This document shows, piece by piece, positions 16,561 to 27,810 of a stretch of DNA of 64,000 bases. The notes below the pieces were generated by a model. That model worked only from the letters and a program-made list of their open reading frames with translations. It had not been told where the DNA came from and searched no databases. Source of the stretch: Allacma fusca (taxonomy: Eukaryota > Arthropoda > Collembola > Symphypleona > Sminthuridae); the NCBI GenBank assembly GCA_947179485.1, contig OX359250.1, forward strand, positions 5,105,661 to 5,169,660. The letters are read 5' to 3'. The position numbers were made by a program, and so were the translations under genes. The first letter of the stretch is position 1. Every line of letters begins with the position of its first letter.

Positions 16561-17908
16561 CCAGCGTAATTTCCCATGCTCAATTTACTTCTACTGAAGC
16601 CCCAATGGATACATCCCCCATCAATCAAATTCAGTAGATAATTTACATACAATGATTGCTACCAAAAATATTTCAAGTTACTATTTATGCTTGAGAAACA
16701 TCATAAACTTGTAGGATGCTTTACAAATAACAAACATTATACAATAATTGACTCGTTCCAGTATACAAGCAACCTGAAAAAGAGGCCCTGAAAAACCTAC
16801 TAAAAACCATCTATGATCTGTTGTCTTTAATTGTAAGGGACTACAATTATGTTATTTTCACGAGCATAAAGAGCCATCAGCTTCACCAATAAAAATACAT
16901 ACGTACCGCATGCAATTGTACAAAGAGAGAGAGAGAGAGAGAGAGAGAGGTACAACTCTCGACATCTAGTGTGTGATTTGAAAATTAATGTTAAAACTTT
17001 TGTAGTTGTTGTAACCATAGACTAGATGGACCCATGGAGTTACATGAAGCAATGAACTTTCGATGGTAAAGTTTATTGATATTGAAGTATACTTATGTTC
17101 TTATACTTGTCAATAGTTATAATTATTATTACTCTGTCCCATATATTGCATTTACATTTATTACTGACAAGTAACCCACGCCCCATTCCCACTCGCGATC
17201 GGAATGAAATTTTGTGGGAGCTTAGGTACCTGGTCCAATGTCCCAGCGAGAGCACAAGTTTGTGCCATCTGCCCTGGTTTGCGCGGGAAATCGTGCAGAA
17301 GTTTTAAATTCTAATTCGTGAACAAAGGGAAACACTCTTTGGTGATTACCATACATGACTTTTATTGCTTATGCAAAGGATTGTAAATTGTGTTTGACCT
17401 AGCGTCTCAATTTGTATTTCAAGTATTTATTTTCCAAGTTTTAGCATCCTCTGCCGCTAGATGTCTCACAATCAGTGACCAGTGAGCGCTAAATTTAAAA
17501 AATCCGCTGTCCTTCAGCACACCACGGCGCCGACGGCGCGCGTGCCAACTCAGTAAGAGATATAACAGCAAGAGCTGATAAATGCCACAAATTGTTTGCG
17601 ATTGTAGGGCGTAGGGAGACTTCTACAAACTACGTAATATCTTACTTAGTGAACTAAAATATAAAATATACATACTAAAATTTGGGGGGAATCGTCATGT
17701 AAATAAATACCTCCACTTACATCCTTGGCAAAAAACTTAGCAAGCTTTTATTTAAATTTAGCACGTAATATTCACTGAAACATCTGGTGCGATGATTGAA
17801 AAACGAAAAATTTAAATGCAAATTGAGGCGATAGGTAGCGAAAGCTTTACCTCCATGTTTGTGTACACATGTATTAACATGCGTTTCTATATATCCTCAA
17901 TCATTTTT
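16561..17908. other. Intergenic DNA
   Basis: Contains a GA microsatellite at 16924-16949 and, at about 17175-17310, a compositionally different block with a higher GC content that looks like part of a dispersed repeat. No gene is supported. Confidence 0.5.
16924..16949. repeat. (GA)n microsatellite
   Basis: Perfect GA run downstream of Pitx. Confidence 0.95.
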
Positions 17909-19321
17909 AGGAGCGAAGCGAGTCTAGGAAGTAGTCTTCTAACTTCTAAGGCGGCATGCATCTTAATACTATAATTTGAAGATGCTGATGAAGTTGAGAG
18001 AGAGGGACGTTTTTAAATCTACGCTCTCTCCCCCCCAATAATTTATTATTCCCAATAAGAATTTTATTATTACTAGCGGCATCCTTAGCATATTTAGAGA
18101 AAATATTTGAGAGCGAGGTTTAAATTTTAAGAATGTGGGAAAATCAAAGGTCTGCAATTTCAACAAGACAAGAGTCAAGTCAAGAGTAACTAGTAAAAAC
18201 CCTGTGCTCCACAGTGGCAATTACTTGGAGAGATAGTAGTGTGAATGTACAAATTAAAAGGTAAACGACTTGCGAATCAAACCCTATCGCGTAGACTCAT
18301 TGTATGCCTAAATCTTGCGCGCTTATTTTAAGAGTAGCACGAAGCTTCAATCTGATCCATGAACGCGCGAAGCTTTAAATCAACGGACAGGAAGTGGTGA
18401 ATAATAATAAAGGATTTCACCATGGCAAAGTATTTCGGATGCGGTGCTTGCTTCGAGATCTTCAGGGGTACCCCTGAGAATCTGCGGTTCATTTTTTTAT
18501 TACTATTTATTTAAGTTATGCATAAATTAATTATCTATTATGTATGATAGTGGGGGCTAGATGACAGCGTTACGTGTGCGTTACTCGGGCTCAGAGATGG
18601 TCAAAAATGTGGCAAATTAGCGTTATATGATTCATGCATGCCGCCTAAGAGTTTTCTGTAACGAAATTTGTCCCATCCATATCTTGACACTGAATGCACT
18701 TACGGTAACGTTCAAAGTATCATTCAACTCGCCGTGACCTAAAGTTGTGCCATGAAAATAAATGGACCCGAATTGATCAACCCGTTTCGGAGTTACCCGT
18801 GTTTTATGCAATTTCCTTCCGAATTTGCTGAAAATTGCTACACATACTATCCAGTAGTACACTATATCAGAATTTCAAGTTAAGCCGAAACGGTCAACCC
18901 GTTTCGGAGTTACCCGGGTGCTATGCAATTTATTTCTGATTTTGCTATTTAAATTAGTGCACATACTCTCCAGTAATAAAATTTAGAAGAATTAAAAGTT
19001 AAGCCGAATGAGTCAACCAGGTCCAGAGGTAGCCGGGTTTTACACAATTTTCTTCCAAATTTGGTTGAATTTGGTATACATATTCTACAATCCTACTATT
19101 TCATACTTAAATCCGCATGGACTATAATTTGCATTCTATCACTTTCGCACACTCACAACTCAACACATAAGTACAGTATATGTATTTCGTTACGGACGTC
19201 AAAACCACTTCAGCGTAATACATCAAATAGTGGCGTACTGACACAAAATGAAACAAAACTAAGATCACCTCATTAATCATGCTGTGCAACTAACTCATTT
19301 CCATCAGATCTCGCTTCGCTC
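17909..19321. repeat. Segment bounded by inverted GGAGCGAAGCGAG motifs, probable degenerate transposon
   Basis: The left edge reads GGAGCGAAGCGAG (about 17910) and the right edge its reverse complement CTCGCTTCGCTCC (about 19309). The interior has no recognisable protein and includes a three-copy tandem repeat. Similar GCGAAGCGAAGC words occur at about 19393 and 21410, so this may be a terminal motif of a dispersed repeat family. I see no clear target-site duplication, so the boundaries are tentative. Confidence 0.35.
18777..19115. repeat. Tandem repeat, about 3 units of about 118 bp
   Basis: Units begin with variants of TCAACCCGTTTCGGAGTTAC at 18777, 18893 and 19013, with shared TATGCAATT and AAGTTAAGCCGAA words. 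Divergence between units is clearly visible, so the array is old. A partial copy may precede it (about 18720). Confidence 0.75.
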
Positions 19322-20067
19322 CCTCTTTCACCGGTTAACCGGTTACACTTCCATGATTTTTCTAACTTCAAACCGATGGCTCGTTATTTCCTGAACTTCA
19401 GGATTTAAGGGCGAAGCGAAGCTGAAAGACACTATAGTCGACGTAGTGGCATCTGTTTGTCTGTTGCCACGATAATTGTCGAACCAATGACACCAGAAAT
19501 TTCAAATTTAAAAAAATAAGAAGCCTATTATCTCTGAAGGTGATCTGATTATCCGATTGCACTTAGGAAAATAAATGAGTTCCCATATAAATACACGCAT
19601 ATACATATATACAGAAACAGATATGCTCCTCTTGTGCCATCTGTATTAGGATATTTTTGGACATTATGTCCTCGAATTACTTCGAGACGGAATCTGGACA
19701 AATGTTTTAGAACCTAAGTCACCGATGTATTTCCGAACGGACGGATATTTTTGGAACCTCGAAATAAAGTGTCCGCAGTGGAAACCCTATGGTTGACACT
19801 TGGTGCTATATCGTAACAAATGACAAAGGATTTATCATGTATGTCCTACAATTAAATTTGAAAATTTCTCAAGTCAAGTAGTTGCAGATCATGAGGGAAA
19901 ATATGCAATTTCAGAACTTTGCATACTCCTTACTTCAGATAAATATATTACTTGCAATTTATAAGTGATGGGAATATTGGCCGGGGTTTGCTGGACACTT
20001 TCAGCTGTTTTTTGTGATTTTAGAAAAAGACATTAAACTGTCAAAAACTTAAATCTTTGGACTAAGG
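19322..20067. other. Intergenic DNA, no gene seen
   Basis: Contains a GCGAAGCGAAGC word at about 19393 and otherwise no coding or repeat structure I can name. Confidence 0.4.
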
Positions 20068-20203
20068 CAGGGGTGGATTTACCGGCCAGGGTAAAAAATT
20101 TAGGGTCAGGTTAAAGAAGGCCATCAGATTGCAATTGGAAAGATCCACAAAGCCATCTTGAGGCTTAGGGCCAGGGTAAAAAATATTTTATTAAGCACCC
20201 CTG
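20068..20203. mobile_element. Short hAT-type MITE (136 bp)
   Basis: Termini CAGGGGTGGATTTACC and ...AAGCACCCCTG form short terminal inverted repeats. Flanks are GACTAAGG (20060-20067) and GACCAAGG (20204-20211), an 8-bp target duplication with one difference. The 8-bp duplication and CAGGGGTG terminus fit the hAT superfamily. Diverged relatives lie inside the duplicated segments at about 31620-31790 and 48160-48335. Confidence 0.75.
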
Positions 20204-20211
20204 GACCAAGG

Positions 20212-21059
20212 TAAGTATCTTTATAAGGAGTATTACAGGTTCATAAATATAGGATAATACAAAAAAAACTGCATAGTATTTTACACATAAATCGTCCGTG
20301 CTAAGCACTGAAGTGCAGTCACAAAGGGACAAGGGCAAAATGTGTATTATGGGTATGGGAAGAGTAGGTAAGTACTATTCACAAGCAGTACTTTTTCGAA
20401 GTTCATCGAGAGTTCATTTAGAGACAACCTGCGACATCTTGTATATTATACTTACAAATACAACTGCAAAAGAAAATATAAGGTAATTATCAAATCTCAC
20501 ATTAGATGGCAAGGACTGTATTTCTCACGTTGTGTGCATATGTTGTGTTTATACGTAGTTATTAAACGTTTTGATTTTCTGAGGTCGAGCGGATGCCCCT
20601 ATGCACTTAACTTGAAAATCAATGGAATTTAGCAGATTTGATTACGTGTCTCTGTGGAAACTTCGCATCGTCTGTGGTGTTAGTTCAGGAGCTACCGTTG
20701 TTTTGTATACATACTTACGTATATACGTGTTCATTGGTTCAATTTCAACATATGTCCTAAAAATCGATAGGCTGCAGTTTCAAAATAAACACCAACTAGT
20801 ACGAACTACAACCATCACCATTATTTAACAGTGTTAGTGATCTTATTAAGCCAATCAGAGGGATTAATAGTTATTTGAAGTCAGCACATACAATTGGTTT
20901 CCTGAAATTGGTACGCACAAATACTTAAATAACCCCCATTTTATGTATTCGTTGGTCGCTTGGAACTAATTCAGTCTAACACAGTTTTACCTACATATAT
21001 GCGTAGGTATTATTTGTATCAACAATAATATGTATTACAATGTATAACCATGCATATTT
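20212..21059. other. Intergenic DNA, no gene seen
   Basis: Open frames at 20298-20486 and 20622-20828 have no recognisable domain and no supporting context. Confidence 0.4.
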
Positions 21060-21395
21060 TGCATATATCGTCGGTGAGGAGGCAAAATGGTCTACAAAAA
21101 AGGTTAACCAAATAATACAAAGGACAACCATTGTGTTGGTCATGTGACGTTACTGAAATTTTTAAATACTTTCTAATTTTCTGGCAATATTTCAAAAATA
21201 TGGTTGTATGACATCTAATATATGAGTGCTAATTTTCAAAAAATTTCAACATTCAAAATTTTGAAAATTATGAAATTTTCAAAATATAACCTCAAGTTGC
21301 ACATCTACTGTTTATTTGCAGCCTATCTACGCTTGTTTCACAATTTTAAATCGAACAGTTTAAAAGTTTTATCGCCTACAAGGTTTCGAATCCAA
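21060..21395 (-). repeat. Dispersed repeat; inverted relative of 50650-50915
   Basis: Begins with the word GTGAGGAGGCAAAATGG and continues with a block (CAACCATTGTGTTGGTCATG and following A/T-rich text) whose reverse complement is recognisable at 50650-50915, inside a hAT MITE. This is probably a decayed copy of the same element family. Confidence 0.6.
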
Positions 21396-21419
21396 TGATT
21401 TTATAATATCGCTTCGCTC

Positions 21420-21755
21420 ATAGAAACACATTAAGTCACAAATCTTGAAACTAAATAAACATTAGCTCCGCAAAAACGCGAATAGCAGAAAAAAGTCGTC
21501 GGATGAAAAATATAAAAGAAAAAATGAAGATAATTAAAGCGAACTTGAACTAAACCGTGATATTTTTGTTTGGTTTACTTTGTTTTCAAACTTAATCATC
21601 TTCATACTCAAATAAGCATTTTTAAATCTTTATTTTCAAGTAATTATATTTCAGTTTGTGACTAGAAATCTCGTTTTGGCATAGACATTAATCATACAAA
21701 CTGGACAAGGTATTGTACTAGGGGAATACGGTAGCGGGATAATTTAAATAACTAA
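21420..21755. repeat. Dispersed repeat A, copy 1
   Basis: About 335 bp align in the same orientation with 45585-45890: both start CAAATCTTG.AACTAAATAAA, share TTACTTTGTTTTCAAACTTA and TCATCTTCATACTC, and have interspersed small indels. Family unknown. Confidence 0.65.
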
Positions 21756-21767
21756 TTTAGTAGGAAA

Positions 21768-22330
21768 TCCTTTCTACTAAGTTGAAAGAATGGGCCGTCT
21801 TCGTCTTCGTCTTGGTGTAATACAAATTTGAGATTCAAATTTCCGCGCGCTGTTTTTTATTGGCTGAGCCAGCAATAACTGGTTAAATAAATTATTAAAA
21901 TTATTTTTTTTAAATTAAAATAAAATATTAAAGCATTATACTGTTTTGTGCTTTTTCTTTTTCCTCTTTGAATAATTTTGCTCAAAAATGAAAAAAGGAT
22001 GCTAAAAAGTCTTAATAATTTGAAATTTAGTAAAAATACTTTTTTACATTTTTTTATGGATTTGAGATTCAAATTTAAGCGAGCTTTATTTTTATTTGCT
22101 GAGCCAGTAATAGCTGACTAAATTAATTATAAAAAATATTCTAAAAAAAATAAAAACATTATACACTAGCAAGGGCGGCGGCATTGCACGGGCAGACGTC
22201 CACAACCAAGACGGTCCACTCTTTCAAATTAGAAATTAGCCTAATTATACAATGCCAAGTTTAATATTTTGTATAAATTACAAATCATATCAATCCCAGT
22301 TTTCCCATCCACCTTGGTGGATGGCTTGAA
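21768..22330 (+). mobile_element. Helitron-like element, 5' end and AT-rich body
   Basis: Starts TCCTTTCTACTAAGTTGAAA after an A. This is the same head as three further copies at 24438, 24778 and 24977, and fits the Helitron rule of a 5' TC inserted after A. The sequence GAGATTCAAATTT follows, then AT-rich DNA, then a GC-rich block GCAAGGGCGGCGGCATTG (about 22168) also found at about 25146. The true 3' end is not clear. Confidence 0.55.
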
Positions 22331-22439
22331 TGCTAGTCTTATATTAATATGGAGCTAAAATGTATGTTCATTTGAAATTTATTTTGAATTTTCGCGCCAA
22401 ATCTACGAGCCAATAAAAAAGCTGCATCTATTTTAAAAA

Positions 22440-22745
22440 TTAGTGCAAAAAGTAAAAGAGCATAATATATTGCTAAAAAAGCACAAAAAATATAAAAAAC
22501 ATCTTCGTAAATAAGTACAAAAACTAAAAGAGTATATTATAATATTATATTGTAAAAAAACAAAAAACAAAAATGCATCTTCGTAAATAAGTACAGAAAG
22601 TAAATGAGTATATTTTTAAAAAAGCATAAAAAAGAAAAAAGCATATTCGTAAGTTAAGTACAAAAAGTAAAATGTAGAAAAAGCACAAGCAATAAAAAAG
22701 TATCGTCGTAAATAAGTACAAACAGTAAATAGCATATTATATTAA
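22440..22745. repeat. Tandem repeat, about 5 units of about 60 bp
   Basis: Units contain GTAAATAAGTACAAAAAGTA, a variable TATATTA stretch, and AAAAAGCACAAAAA. A single related unit lies at about 24717-24777, between Helitron copies, so the array probably belongs to the Helitron family. Confidence 0.7.
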
Positions 22746-22783
22746 CCGTAACATTGTACTGACGCGACTTTATTATTGGCAAA

Positions 22784-23441
22784 ACCGAGCCTGCGGTCTG
22801 GTGGTGTAGTGAATCTGTAAGGTTGCAGAAGAGTCGGCTTTCGACTCTAGCTCACCCCAAAATAATTTCAGGTCCTTTCTATCTTTCCCTAACCACTATC
22901 GATATGCAAATTGGGCCTGGAGGCATGTTGCGCATTCTTGGAAGAATATCAGCAGGAGTAAGATGAATTGGTGTATTTGCATATACTGCGACTGCTGATA
23001 TCTCGGATAAGATTGTGTCCGTGGCATGTCCCATGTCTCCTCCCTTGTCTCCATATCCTCCATCTCTCTCTGTAGCTTTACATTTCACTCTCTCTCTCTG
23101 TAGCTAAGTCTGCGTATGTGACATACATGCTTGCGAAGTTGTGGGGATGCTGTGTGTCACGCCGGGTATATGCTATAAACTGTATGAGCCCATATGGCGG
23201 ACAGCATACATAGAGGATGCCTTTGTCTCTACCTTCGGCCAAAAGTCATAAAAATGACGATTTGGTACACAGGCCCGCAGTGGAGTGAGTGTGGAATGGA
23301 CGGACGGTCCCACTTCACAATATGTAGCTATTGGGCCAGAATGGTTCCAGTATGTAATTTGAATATATACGGAAATAAGGAGGTAAAGAAAACTCTGTTA
23401 GGCCTTAAGGCGAATCGGAGTATAAACCCCAATTTTTTTTA
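22784..23441 (+). mobile_element. Long tRNA-derived SINE-like retroposon
   Basis: The insertion is bounded by a 17-bp perfect direct repeat, ACTTTATTATTGGCAAA (22767-22783 and 23442-23458), the hallmark of LINE-driven target-primed insertion. The 5' head (GGTCTGGTGGTGTAGTGAAT, then GGCTTTCGACTCTAG) resembles the A and B boxes of a tRNA-type RNA polymerase III promoter, as in tRNA-derived SINEs. The element ends in a run of eight T. About 658 bp is long for a SINE. It could also be a processed RNA copy that begins with a tRNA-like unit. The interior has no domain I recognise. Confidence 0.7.
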
Positions 23442-23458
23442 ACTTTATTATTGGCAAA

Positions 23459-24145
23459 TAAAAAACGCCGAATGAGAGCCAAACGGACTAGAGGGGTCGG
23501 ATTTTTGTAAACCTCCCTGGAAGATCATTTCAGAATTAGCGTGCTGAATCAAATGTCACTGCAGGGAGGCCCTCAACGATTTCAAAAATTCCTGCTGAAA
23601 ATAAGGTCAAAATAAGGTCCCCGTTGGCAAAAATAATTCCCCTATAAGACGTCAAATCCCTGTCAAATAAGGTCAACCAAACTACAAACCCCTGTTTGCC
23701 TAACAACCCCTTTTTCCCTCAAACATGCCAACAAGTTTGAAAATCCATGCCATGAAAAAGATTAATGAATTTAAAACCCCTGTTCGCAAAATAGAATCCC
23801 TTCCCTTTGAGATTTTCCCTGCCAGAAATATTTTTTCCCAGAGAAGAAACTTTCCGTCTTCCTTCAAAAATGACCCCTGAATCAGACTATCCATCAAGGT
23901 TGTACTGATGCTCCTATCGTATTTGCAAATAAAAAATGAGAGCCAATTGCTCCGTTCTTATTTTATTCGAATTGAAATGTATTCGAATCGGCACAATCAA
24001 TCGGAAATCATAGGACTGGCAATAAGCTTTATTGAACGTCATATACATATAAAGGTCATGCTGGCGAAATCCTTTTGAGATGCTATAAAGGAAAATTAGC
24101 CAGCAACTATAGATAGTAAAGTAATTTTTTATATTAGAAAGCCAC
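23459..24145. other. Intergenic or decayed repeat DNA
   Basis: No gene is supported. The segment precedes a Helitron helicase remnant and may be its decayed upstream part. Confidence 0.35.
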
Positions 24146-24149
24146 GTTT

Positions 24150-24715
24150 AGACGAACTTTGCAGAGCTACATCTGGAAGGAAAGTTAGAGTAAAAATTTG
24201 CAGCACTGAACATCAAGGTAAAATATTTGATGACAGAAATGAATTTACAACAAATATGGTTTTAAGGAAGTTTTTAGCCTATAAGTTTAATCATTTGTAA
24301 AAATGAATGCACCTCGATCTACGTATCAAACATGGGGCATGCGCAGGGCCTTAATGAGAAGTTGCCCAGTTTCACGTGTTTATGTTATTTTAACATTTTA
24401 AATGGCTTAAATCGTGCAGGTTTTAATGAATTTATAATCACTCTCTACTAAGTTGAAAGAGTGGGCCGTCTTCGTCTTCGTCTACGTCTTGGTGTAATAC
24501 GGATTTGAGATTCAAATTTACGCGCGCTTTAGATTCATCCACGACCATAGCACGGTGCAGCTAGCTATTTTGCATGCAACTATTTACTGCCTTGCCTATT
24601 TACATTTGCCATTCTGAGCCAGCAATAGCTGGCTGTGTAGTGCTAGTAACTAATAATTACAGCAAACCAAGATTTCAAACAAATTTCCCTGTGGAGCAGG
24701 GCTGTTTACTCATTT
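24150..24715 (+). mobile_element. Helitron 3' fragment with helicase C-terminal remnant
   Basis: At about 24165-24295 the + strand reads RATSGRKVRVKI, then EHQGKIF and NEFTTNMVLRKF, matching the C-terminal end of Rep/helicase proteins of Helitrons (normally SRATS..KVKV...). The element ends near 24715 after a hairpin CCCTG-TGGAG-CAGGG, as at 30841-30855. A second, short Helitron (24438-24646) sits inside it. With that insertion set aside, this 3' end resembles that of 30780-30865. Confidence 0.7.
24438..24646 (+). mobile_element. Short non-autonomous Helitron, 209 bp, nested
   Basis: Begins TCACTCTCTACTAAGTTG after A and ends CTAG before T, the canonical Helitron A|TC...CTRR|T layout. About 15 bp before the end is a perfect hairpin AGCCAGC-AATA-GCTGGCT, the 3' structural signal of Helitrons. 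No coding capacity. Confidence 0.8.
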
Positions 24716-24777
24716 GTGTAAATAAGTATAAAAGGTAAAAGGGCATATTATAAAAAAGCACGAAAAATAAGCAAGCA

Positions 24778-24976
24778 TCACTCTCTACTAAGTTGAAAGA
24801 GTGGGCCGTCTTCGTCTTGGTGTAATACGGATTTGAGATTCAAATTTACGCGCGCTTTAGATTCATCCGCAACCATAGCACGGCGCAGCTAGCTATTTTG
24901 TATGCAACTATTTACTGTCTTACCTATTTACATTTTTGCCATTCGGAGCCAGCAATAGCTGGCTGTGCAGTGCTAG
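24778..24976 (+). mobile_element. Short non-autonomous Helitron, 199 bp
   Basis: Same head (TCACTCTCTACTAAGTTG after A) and same tail hairpin plus CTAG as the copy at 24438-24646, with a few substitutions and a shorter TCTTCG repeat near the 5' end. Its CTAG is followed directly by the TC start of the next Helitron at 24977. Confidence 0.8.
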
Positions 24977-25560
24977 TCCTCTACTAATTTCAAAGAGTGG
25001 ACAATCTTCGTCTTGGTTTAATACGGACTTGAGATTCAAATTTACGCGCGAGAAATAAATTATTACAATTATTAAAAATTTCTTTTTTAAAATAAATTAT
25101 TAAAACATTATACAGCAATTAAAAAATAACTTAAAGCAAGACACAATAGCAAGGGCGGCGGCATTGTCACAGTCAGCCATCCTGGGGTCTCGCGACGTGA
25201 GACCTTTGGACTTTCTTAATAATTACTATAACTTAACGTAAGCTTTGTTGTGACGATTAAAAATTCTCAAGGACAAAGTTTGGATACAGTTGATTTTTAT
25301 CTATCGAAGCCAACGTTTTTACATGGTCAACTGTATGTTGGATTTTCCTTAATTCTGAATTCAATCCAAACCTCCATAACAAATAGTTTTGTTGTCCTGT
25401 TTTCTTTTCAATATCATGCGATTATTTGTGTTGTAGACTTGTCACGAATAACACTTAATAAATGCATACATACATACATGTTGGATTTTCGAGAAATCAA
25501 AAATAAATATTAAGATCATTGTAAATGACACTGCAGCAAGGTGAAGGAACCTACACAAGT
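24977..25560 (+). mobile_element. Internally deleted Helitron, 5' end joined to helicase C-terminus
   Basis: Starts TCCTCTACTAATTTCAAAGA. The GCAAGGGCGGCGGCATTG block is at about 25146, and at 25250-25350 the + strand reads MTIKNSQGQSLDTVDFYLSK then PTFLHGQLYVGFS. The SQGQ...GQLYV.(F/L)S text is the conserved end of PIF1-like Helitron helicases. The rest of the Rep/helicase gene is missing. The following LINE truncates or separates it from more 3' sequence. Confidence 0.7.
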
Positions 25561-26152
25561 AATTGTGTGGTTTCCTGCTTGGCGCCAGACTCGAAAACAC
25601 ATAATTCTCGAATTCTCTAAAAAGCAAAACATTTAATTACAAAATTTAAGAGTCTGAAGCGCATTAAAATTTTAAAGTAACATTTTACTCGAATCCTGAC
25701 ATTAACCTGTTTCCCTGGAGGACAAAAGCCGGCAGTTTTTACCACCCAAGTTGACGCAATCACAACCCAAAGTACACTTACGGGGAAATACATTCAGTGA
25801 CATAAGGGTTTTGGAGAGTACTTCTTCGCATCAACTTAGCTGGCCCCTGGTTAAGACAGACGGTTGAGTCCGTAACAATAGATTTGGTAAACCAAATGCA
25901 GGAGTCTGACCAGGGGATGCCTTAACGTGAGTAGCATCAAATTAAATTATTTCATCCGTGTATAGCAATCCTTCAGGAAAAAATCTAAACCCACCTCCGA
26001 ATTACAAATTAATCTAAACCCTGCTGACTATTTTTAATTTTAATTACATGCGAGGGCCATCATTTTTATTCGAATTCCTCGACCTGACGAAAGAAAATTT
26101 ATTGACCATCTACCCCAACTCAATTACAATTTAAAGAACACCATCACCAGCC

Positions 26153-26863
26153 ATGGGAGGAAACAAAGCTCCAAGCCAATCTAGCCAGTCATCAGGCTCA
26201 TCGTCCAACAGAGACGAAAGGGCCGAAAAGCGTGAATTTAAAGAATTCATGGAAGACACAAAGAAGAGGCTAAAATTCCTGGAGGAAGAAAATAAATCTC
26301 TGAAGGAGGAAGTGGAGAGACTGAAAAAGCAATTATTCAACTCCAACAACGACAAAACGTACAATCAGAGTAATGAACGTAGAAACAATCTCATCATTTC
26401 AGGTCTGGATAAGATCACGGAACAATCTAATGCTAACCAAGCGAAGGCAATTGTCAACAATTTCATTAAGGATAAGTTAAATATTACAGAAAACTTATCA
26501 TTCTCGTGTGAAATAATTGTTCCTAAGGTTAAGGCTAACGAACCAACAAAAAGGCCCTTAATTAAATGCAGGTTTAAAGACATTGCAGAATCAAACAAAG
26601 TCCGAAGTAAAAGAAAGGATCTACGGGAACGCAATGTGTGGATTAATGACGACCTTAACCCACATCAACTGAAGATCGTTAGCAAACTAATCGAAAAAAA
26701 GAGGGAAATAATCAACAAAAAACCCACGTACAAAGCCCACATCTATGCACACAGATTCCTGATCATCCGGACCACTGGAGGAAAGGAGTCTTTCTATGAA
26801 TCAGACGGAACTGACACTGTCCAGATAAATACAATTCCTGGACTCCGACCTCAAAAAACCTGA
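26153..26863 (+). CDS. LINE ORF1 protein (coiled coil plus RRM-like domain)
   Basis: 236 residues. ATG at 26153 opens a Ser/Gln-rich start, then a heptad-rich coiled coil at about residues 25-65 (KKRLKFLEEENKSLKEEVER). A folded segment follows, beginning NNLIISGLDK and including VWINDDLNPHQLKIVSKL, of the type found in L1/CR1-group ORF1 proteins that bind RNA and act as nucleic-acid chaperones in the retrotransposition particle. The frame is intact. Its TGA is followed in the same frame by the start of the endonuclease region, so ORF2 may be reached by reinitiation or read-through. Confidence 0.8.
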   Translation: MGGNKAPSQSSQSSGSSSNRDERAEKREFKEFMEDTKKRLKFLEEENKSLKEEVERLKKQLFNSNNDKTYNQSNERRNNLIISGLDKITEQSNANQAKAIVNNFIKDKLNITENLSFSCEIIVPKVKANEPTKRPLIKCRFKDIAESNKVRSKRKDLRERNVWINDDLNPHQLKIVSKLIEKKREIINKKPTYKAHIYAHRFLIIRTTGGKESFYESDGTDTVQINTIPGLRPQKT

Positions 26864-26884
26864 GAACTCGCCTCGCCCTTAACA

Positions 26885-27755
26885 CAAGACTTCCGCATTT
26901 GCTTCTGGAACTGCGACGGAATCACAACACTGAGAAACTTAATCCCTAAGGAACTTGAAGAAATCGCATCAGAAATAATATGTATAAATGAAACGTGGTT
27001 AGAATGTGAAAACCCCAAGTTGCAAAAAATGATTAAGGAATAATTATACGAATATAACTTCAAAGGCAAAATGGTCTAACATCAAAGGGAGGGCAAGTGG
27101 AGGGCAGCTTATTTTAATCCAAAACACCATACTTGAAACATCGGAATTAATTCACAACGAGTTTGGCTTTATTTTATTAAGTGTCCAGTTCAAAGAGAAA
27201 AGGATCCCAAAGTTAATTATTGTTTTTACGTATGTTCCTCCAGGAAATGACTCTGAATACTTAGTGAACAGATTTCACGACATTTTAATTGATTTAAATA
27301 ACAGATTCTCCTCGTGTAATTTTATTATAGAAGATTTCAACGCTAGAGTTGGACATCTTAATAATGCAGCAGAAATTAGCAATCCAAATCTTACAGACGT
27401 CAGAAAATCCATGGACTCTAAAGTAACAAGGTGGGGAAATCGTATCACCGAAATCTGCGAGGAAGCTGAACTAATTCTCTTGAACGGGCGGACCAAATCG
27501 GACACACCAGCAAAATACACTTTCGTTGCACCCCAGGGAAAGAACGTAATAGATCTAGTTTGGGTAAATCACAAATGCAGCGAGAATGTAGTAGACTTTA
27601 AAGTAGAAAACCTCGCCCTTACCTCGCATTCCGTAGGAACCTTGCACCTAAACTGGACTAACAAAGAAAAATCAACGGTATTGATGAGACAGCAATTGAA
27701 ATGGAATCAGGATGAAGCAGAAAACTACTATAATTACTCCAGTCAGATCAATTAG
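26885..27755 (+). pseudogene. LINE ORF2, AP-like endonuclease region (broken)
   Basis: The start reads DFRICFWNCDGITTLRNL, matching the N-terminus of LINE APE domains (WN.NG), and INETWL follows. At about 27330-27350 EDFNARVGH replaces the usual GDFN motif. LVWVN and LTSHSVGTLHL at about 27555-27655 resemble the closing D-x-W and SDH motifs. The region has in-frame stops (for example at about 27040 and 27075) and frame changes before 27264 and near 27840, so it cannot encode an active nuclease as it stands. Confidence 0.75.
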
Positions 27756-27810
27756 CTTGTAGGAAACAATATCAACGAGCAATACGATCGCATCACAAAT
27801 TGTATCCACA

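Noticed and set aside
22786-22860. Functional tRNA gene
   Set aside because: The A and B boxes are recognisable, but the cloverleaf pairing is poor, and the sequence is the head of a retroposon with target duplications and a T tail.
26131-26634. Minus-strand frames over LINE ORF1
   Set aside because: They are shadows of the real + strand ORF1, which has a coiled coil and a conserved domain.
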